This document shows positions 61,160-64,000 of a stretch of 64,000 bases of DNA, one piece after another. Position 1 is the stretch's first letter. Each line of letters begins with the position of its first letter. Both the position numbers and the translations under genes were made by a program. This stretch comes from Eupeodes corollae. Taxonomy: Eukaryota; Arthropoda; Insecta; Diptera; Syrphidae. Below the pieces are notes generated by a model. That model ran no database searches and was not told the origin of the DNA. It saw only the letters and a program-made list of their open reading frames with translations. The stretch lies in contig NC_079148.1 in NCBI RefSeq assembly GCF_945859685.1, positions 54,136,421 to 54,200,420 of the forward strand. The letters are read 5' to 3'.

Positions 61160-61554
61160 AAAAGAAGAGGTCTATGCAAATACTGATTCTAGACCTTAAT
61201 TATATATAATTCGTGAAGTTATAGGTGACATACATAGACAAATAAACGAAAAGGTGGAAGTGGTAGCCTGTTGGCCATTTGGTTGATGTTGTTTTTATGA
61301 AATGACAGTTAAAGTAAAACTAATTGATTTCTTTTAAAAGATGCTCACTAAATATAAAATTAACTCTAGGAACATTTAATAACATTAGCTGGAGTATCTA
61401 TGTGTTCTGGCACAAAATGTTAACCATACAACAAAAAATATATAACGAGCGACTAAGTTGGAAGGTTCAAAGACTTTCCAGAGGTAGGGATATCGCAATT
61501 CCCAGCATCACTTTGCAATAAAATTTCCACGTTTGAATTAACTGATTATTTAAG

Positions 61555-61805
61555 GATTTGAGGACCACGTCGAACCAAGGTCGTTAGAGTCAAAATAAAA
61601 GATTTTTAGAGAGACGTCTGATCGTTCGTACGTTTGGGAATTTTTTTTCTTCGTCCATAGCTCAAAAGTAGAGATATTGACTTCAAATTAATTTCATTCA
61701 GCCAATATTTATTCGTTTGTATAAGAAATAAAAACTTTTAAGAAATGCTACTAAAATTGGTAAAAATTGTTTATCGACTAAAAATATCTTTTAAAAGTTA
61801 GGGTT
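61555..61805 (-). repeat. Long AT-rich repeat, family C, copy 3 (reverse orientation)
   Basis: Reversed, it contains the CTATGGACGAAGAAAAAAAA string (copy 1: CTATGGATGACGAAAAAACC) and the ACGTACGAACG string. It also has AAATCTTTTATTT and one internal unit (AGTCGATAAACAATTTTTAC followed by CAATTTTAGTAGC). It is truncated compared with copies 1 and 2. Confidence 0.65.
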
Positions 61806-62004
61806 TATAGAACTTTTGCTGTGATCTTGCCTATTAATGAAACGCTGTCTCTTTTAGGTCTAGACATACTGACACTTTTAGAAGAGTGTTTTTTTTTCAA
61901 GTATATCTTTATTTTTACAACTAAGCAATCTTGTAGACTTAACAAAAATGTTAAGAATTGTTCAAAAACTATAAGAACTCTATAGTCCTTTCTCTAATGC
62001 TAAT

Positions 62005-62560
62005 AAACTTGACAACAAAGTCAATGACCTCACCTTAGCTATGAACAGATCGCTGGAAATTGCTTGGAGGAAACCATAATAGTGGGCCTCAGAGCTCTCA
62101 GAAAAGAATGCAGGAAACTCTTTAACCGAGCCAAAGCCGCAAGACTAAACTCTTACTGGGAATCTTACAAAGAATCCCTAAGAATTTACAAGAAGGCACT
62201 AAGGAAATCTAATCGATCTTCTTGGCGATCCTTCTGTGACACAATAGAAGAAACTTCTGAAGCCTCGAGGTTACGGAAAATTCTTTCAACGAATCCAGCG
62301 ATGCCAAGCTGCTTGAAAAATGCAGACGGCTGCTGGAAAAATTCAAGTAATGAATCGCTGAACTTACTATTATACACTCATATTCCTGGTAGTTCTCTTA
62401 CCGAAACTTGCAACAGTTATACGTTCAAGTCCCAATACAACATATCCAAAAGGTCTGATCTCAAGGGACAAGCTACAATGGGCTTTCAACAGCTTCAAAC
62501 CTTTTAAATCTGCAGGAAAAAATGGAATAATACAAGCCGAGCTATAATAGCATCCTGACA
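62005..62560 (+). pseudogene. R1/LOA-type retrotransposon ORF2, left part (endonuclease-RT linker)
   Basis: The plus strand opens with LDNKVNDLTLAMNRSLEIAW (end of the endonuclease). A frameshift leads to the linker LRKECRKLFNRAKAARLNSY, WESYKESLRIYKKALRKSNR, SSWRSFCDTIEETSEASRLR, then KILSTNPAMPSCLK (62064-62340). That linker is highly characteristic of R1/LOA-like elements. The start of the RT is present as FNSFKPFKSAGKNGIIQAEL near 62486-62545. A SINE then interrupts the frame. The 5' end is truncated inside the endonuclease. Confidence 0.85.
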
Positions 62561-62573
62561 TAATTGCAATAAT

Positions 62574-62843
62574 AAAAAAAAAATTAGGTGGCGCAACAGG
62601 GCCTAGTTACTTACAGACTCAACCATTCCTGTGTGCGAGTACTGTTGTCAGGGATGGAGGGGACCTACTGTTTATATACCGAATCCGAACGGCTTATTTG
62701 AGAAAGCACTTTTTCATTACAAGAATAATTACTCTTGGAGGATTTGTCAATTCCTCGCAAAAGGCAGTACCCGTGAAAAATTTAGGTGGCACAGGTAGGG
62801 GTTGAACCCAAGGCACTAACCATCATGCTACGGGTACTACGGG
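62574..62843 (-). mobile_element. tRNA-derived SINE, copy 2, with perfect 13-bp target-site duplications
   Basis: TAATTGCAATAAT occurs at 62561-62573 and again at 62844-62856, exactly bounding a 270-bp insert in an RT pseudogene. On the minus strand the insert begins with a tRNA-like head: TAGCATGATGGTTAGTGC (A-box region) and GGGTTCAACCCC (B box). The spacing between them is shortened compared with the copy at 45495-45712. The body shares CACGGGTACTGCC and GTAGGTCCCCTCCATCCCTG with that copy. It ends GCGCCACCTAA then T10 on the minus strand (A10 at 62574-62583). A T-run tail, rather than A-run, in the tRNA orientation is noteworthy. Confidence 0.9.
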
Positions 62844-62856
62844 TAATTGCAATAAT

Positions 62857-64000
62857 CCTTGAGGCAATTTTTACCAGCTGTATTTACCTGGTCCATATTC
62901 CCTCGGCATGGAGAGAAGTTAAACTTGTTTTTATACCCAAAGCAGGTAAATGCTCGCAAGTCAATCCTTAAGATCTACGACCTATAAATCTATCATCATT
63001 CCTTCTTAAGACCTTGGAAATATCGATTGATATCCATTTAAGGGCAAGTATTGATACAAGACTTTTGCCTTCGTCTCAACATGCCTACTGTAAAGGTTAA
63101 TCGGTGGAAACAGCGTTAAACACTTAAGTACACACCGTCGAATATTCCCTCCATTATAAAGAGTTTACTATGGTTGCTTCCCTTAAGATTGAAGGTGAAT
63201 TTAACAAAGTGGACACATCTGCACTCACATCAGCACTAACTTCTCTAAATGTAGAGAGTTCACTTCGGGAGTTGATTCATTTAATGCTGACTAGCAGAAT
63301 AATCAACTCAAAACTGGGAAACTCTTCTGGCAGACGATTCTTTCGTAGAGGTACACCGCAAGGTGGTGTTCTATCCCCTCTCCTCTGGATCCTAGTGGTG
63401 AATGAAATTCTAACTAGTCTAGAGGCGGAGGGCTTCAGAGTGCAGTGTCTGGAAAGCATCTTAACACCTTAAAAGAACTCTTTTAAAAATAGCCTTAGAT
63501 AGACTAATACTTTGGGCTGATCGGTGTGGACTGGGCGTTAACCCACACAAAACCGATTTAGTCTTATTTTCAAGGGGGAACAAAATTACATTTGTCAACC
63601 CTCCCTATATTAAAGGAATCCAATTAAAATTCTTAGACGAGGCTAAATACCTGGGTCTTGTCTTTTATAAAAAAAAAAAAACTAAATTGGAAACGCAACG
63701 TACAGGAAAGAGTCAAAACAATACTGTTACACTCTTTTCTTGCAAAAAAGCTATTAGTAATAAGCGGGGCTTACAACCCAAAATCACGCATTGGCTATAC
63801 ATATTGGTAATCAGACCGATTTTAATGTACGGTTTGGCAGTATGTTAGATGGCTTTAGAGAATGAAATAAACCGGAATAAATTAAATGAAGTTCAACGTT
63901 CAGCTAGCCTATGTATAAGCGGATCGCTTTGCACGACCCCATCTGAGGCACTGGACACCTTGCTCTACCTAACATATACATGACATATTTAGCAAACAAA
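62857..64000 (+). pseudogene. R1/LOA-type retrotransposon ORF2, RT domain, catalytic box deleted; runs off the window
   Basis: Continuing after the SINE: HIPSAWREVKLVFIPKAGK, DLRPINLSSFLLKTLE and LPSSQHAYCKG-SVETALN. Then MVASLKIEGEFNKVDTSALT and SALTSLNVESSLRELIHLML (63170-63300). Next are FFRRGTPQGGVLSPLLWILV, VNEILTSLEAEGFRVQ and CLESILTP (63330-63472). Relatives have about a dozen residues including YADD between FRV and CLESI; these are missing here without disturbing the frame. Then come LILWADRCGLGVNPHKTDLV, FLDEAKYLGLVF and the C-terminal CISG--CTTPSEALDTLLYL at 63910-63970. The element continues beyond 64000. Confidence 0.9.

Noticed and set aside
1..64000. CRISPR array, operon, bacterial or prophage gene cluster
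   Set aside because: There are no regularly spaced short repeats and no dense same-strand open frames. Coding content and transposons are those of an insect nuclear genome.
1..64000. A previously undescribed enzymatic or defence system
   Set aside because: Apart from one host exon, all recognisable protein-coding text belongs to known transposon classes, and all of those copies are broken. No cluster of unknown intact genes exists here.

Overview
The window looks like nuclear DNA of an insect, most probably a brachyceran fly (Diptera). It is strongly AT-rich, it has a conventional spliced exon with a polypyrimidine/AG acceptor and AATAAA signals, and its transposon fossils are of dipteran type: Jockey, R1/LOA and RTE non-LTR retrotransposons, mariner relatives with a DUF4817-type N-terminus, a ZMYM1-like hAT, and a tRNA-derived SINE. 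The species cannot be named from the sequence alone.

Only one convincing host protein-coding segment is present. It is a terminal coding exon at 39013-39794 (+) encoding about 259 residues of a Pro/Tyr/Phe-rich protein with a Lys-rich C-terminus. It is followed by a 3' UTR with AATAAA at 40090 and 40460. No earlier exon of this gene was recognised, so the DNA to its left is either a very long intron or intergenic.

Most of what else can be interpreted is decayed transposon. Left to right: an interspersed repeat end (1-305); a Jockey 3' end with poly(A) tail (1395-1550, -); an RTE RT scrap (4390-4800, -); a Jockey-type RT (7355-8020, +); a Jockey scrap (10970-11092, -); two mariner fossils (11500-11830 and 13440-14095, +); an RT scrap (17200-17400, -); a hAT fossil (17470-19075, +) split by a TTAA-flanked MITE (18384-18955); a mariner fossil (22460-23415, -); a long AT-rich repeat (24640-25530); and an internally deleted RTE element (28485-30330, +). 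Then come two more Jockey copies (32708-34050 and 36512-37330, -), the host exon, a cluster of AT-rich repeats (41.2-42.3 kb), an RT C-terminal scrap and a SINE (45.0-45.7 kb), a LOA/R1-type element with DUF4780 ORF1 and endonuclease (49465-52000, -), an R1-like element (52225-54970, -) split by a Jockey insertion (53003-54110, +), a DUF4817 mariner (57805-58740, -), and an R1/LOA-type element running off the right end (62005-64000, +) that carries a SINE with perfect 13-bp target duplications.

Every mobile element has stops, frameshifts, deletions or insertions, so none looks autonomous. The nested insertions give a relative chronology: hAT before MITE, R1-like before Jockey, R1/LOA before SINE. 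I found no operon, CRISPR array, intact tRNA or rRNA gene, and no evidence for a new biochemical system. The points of most interest are the nested insertions with readable target-site duplications, the orphan terminal exon, recurrent ACG-rich islands in AT-rich DNA, and several unnamed repeat families.
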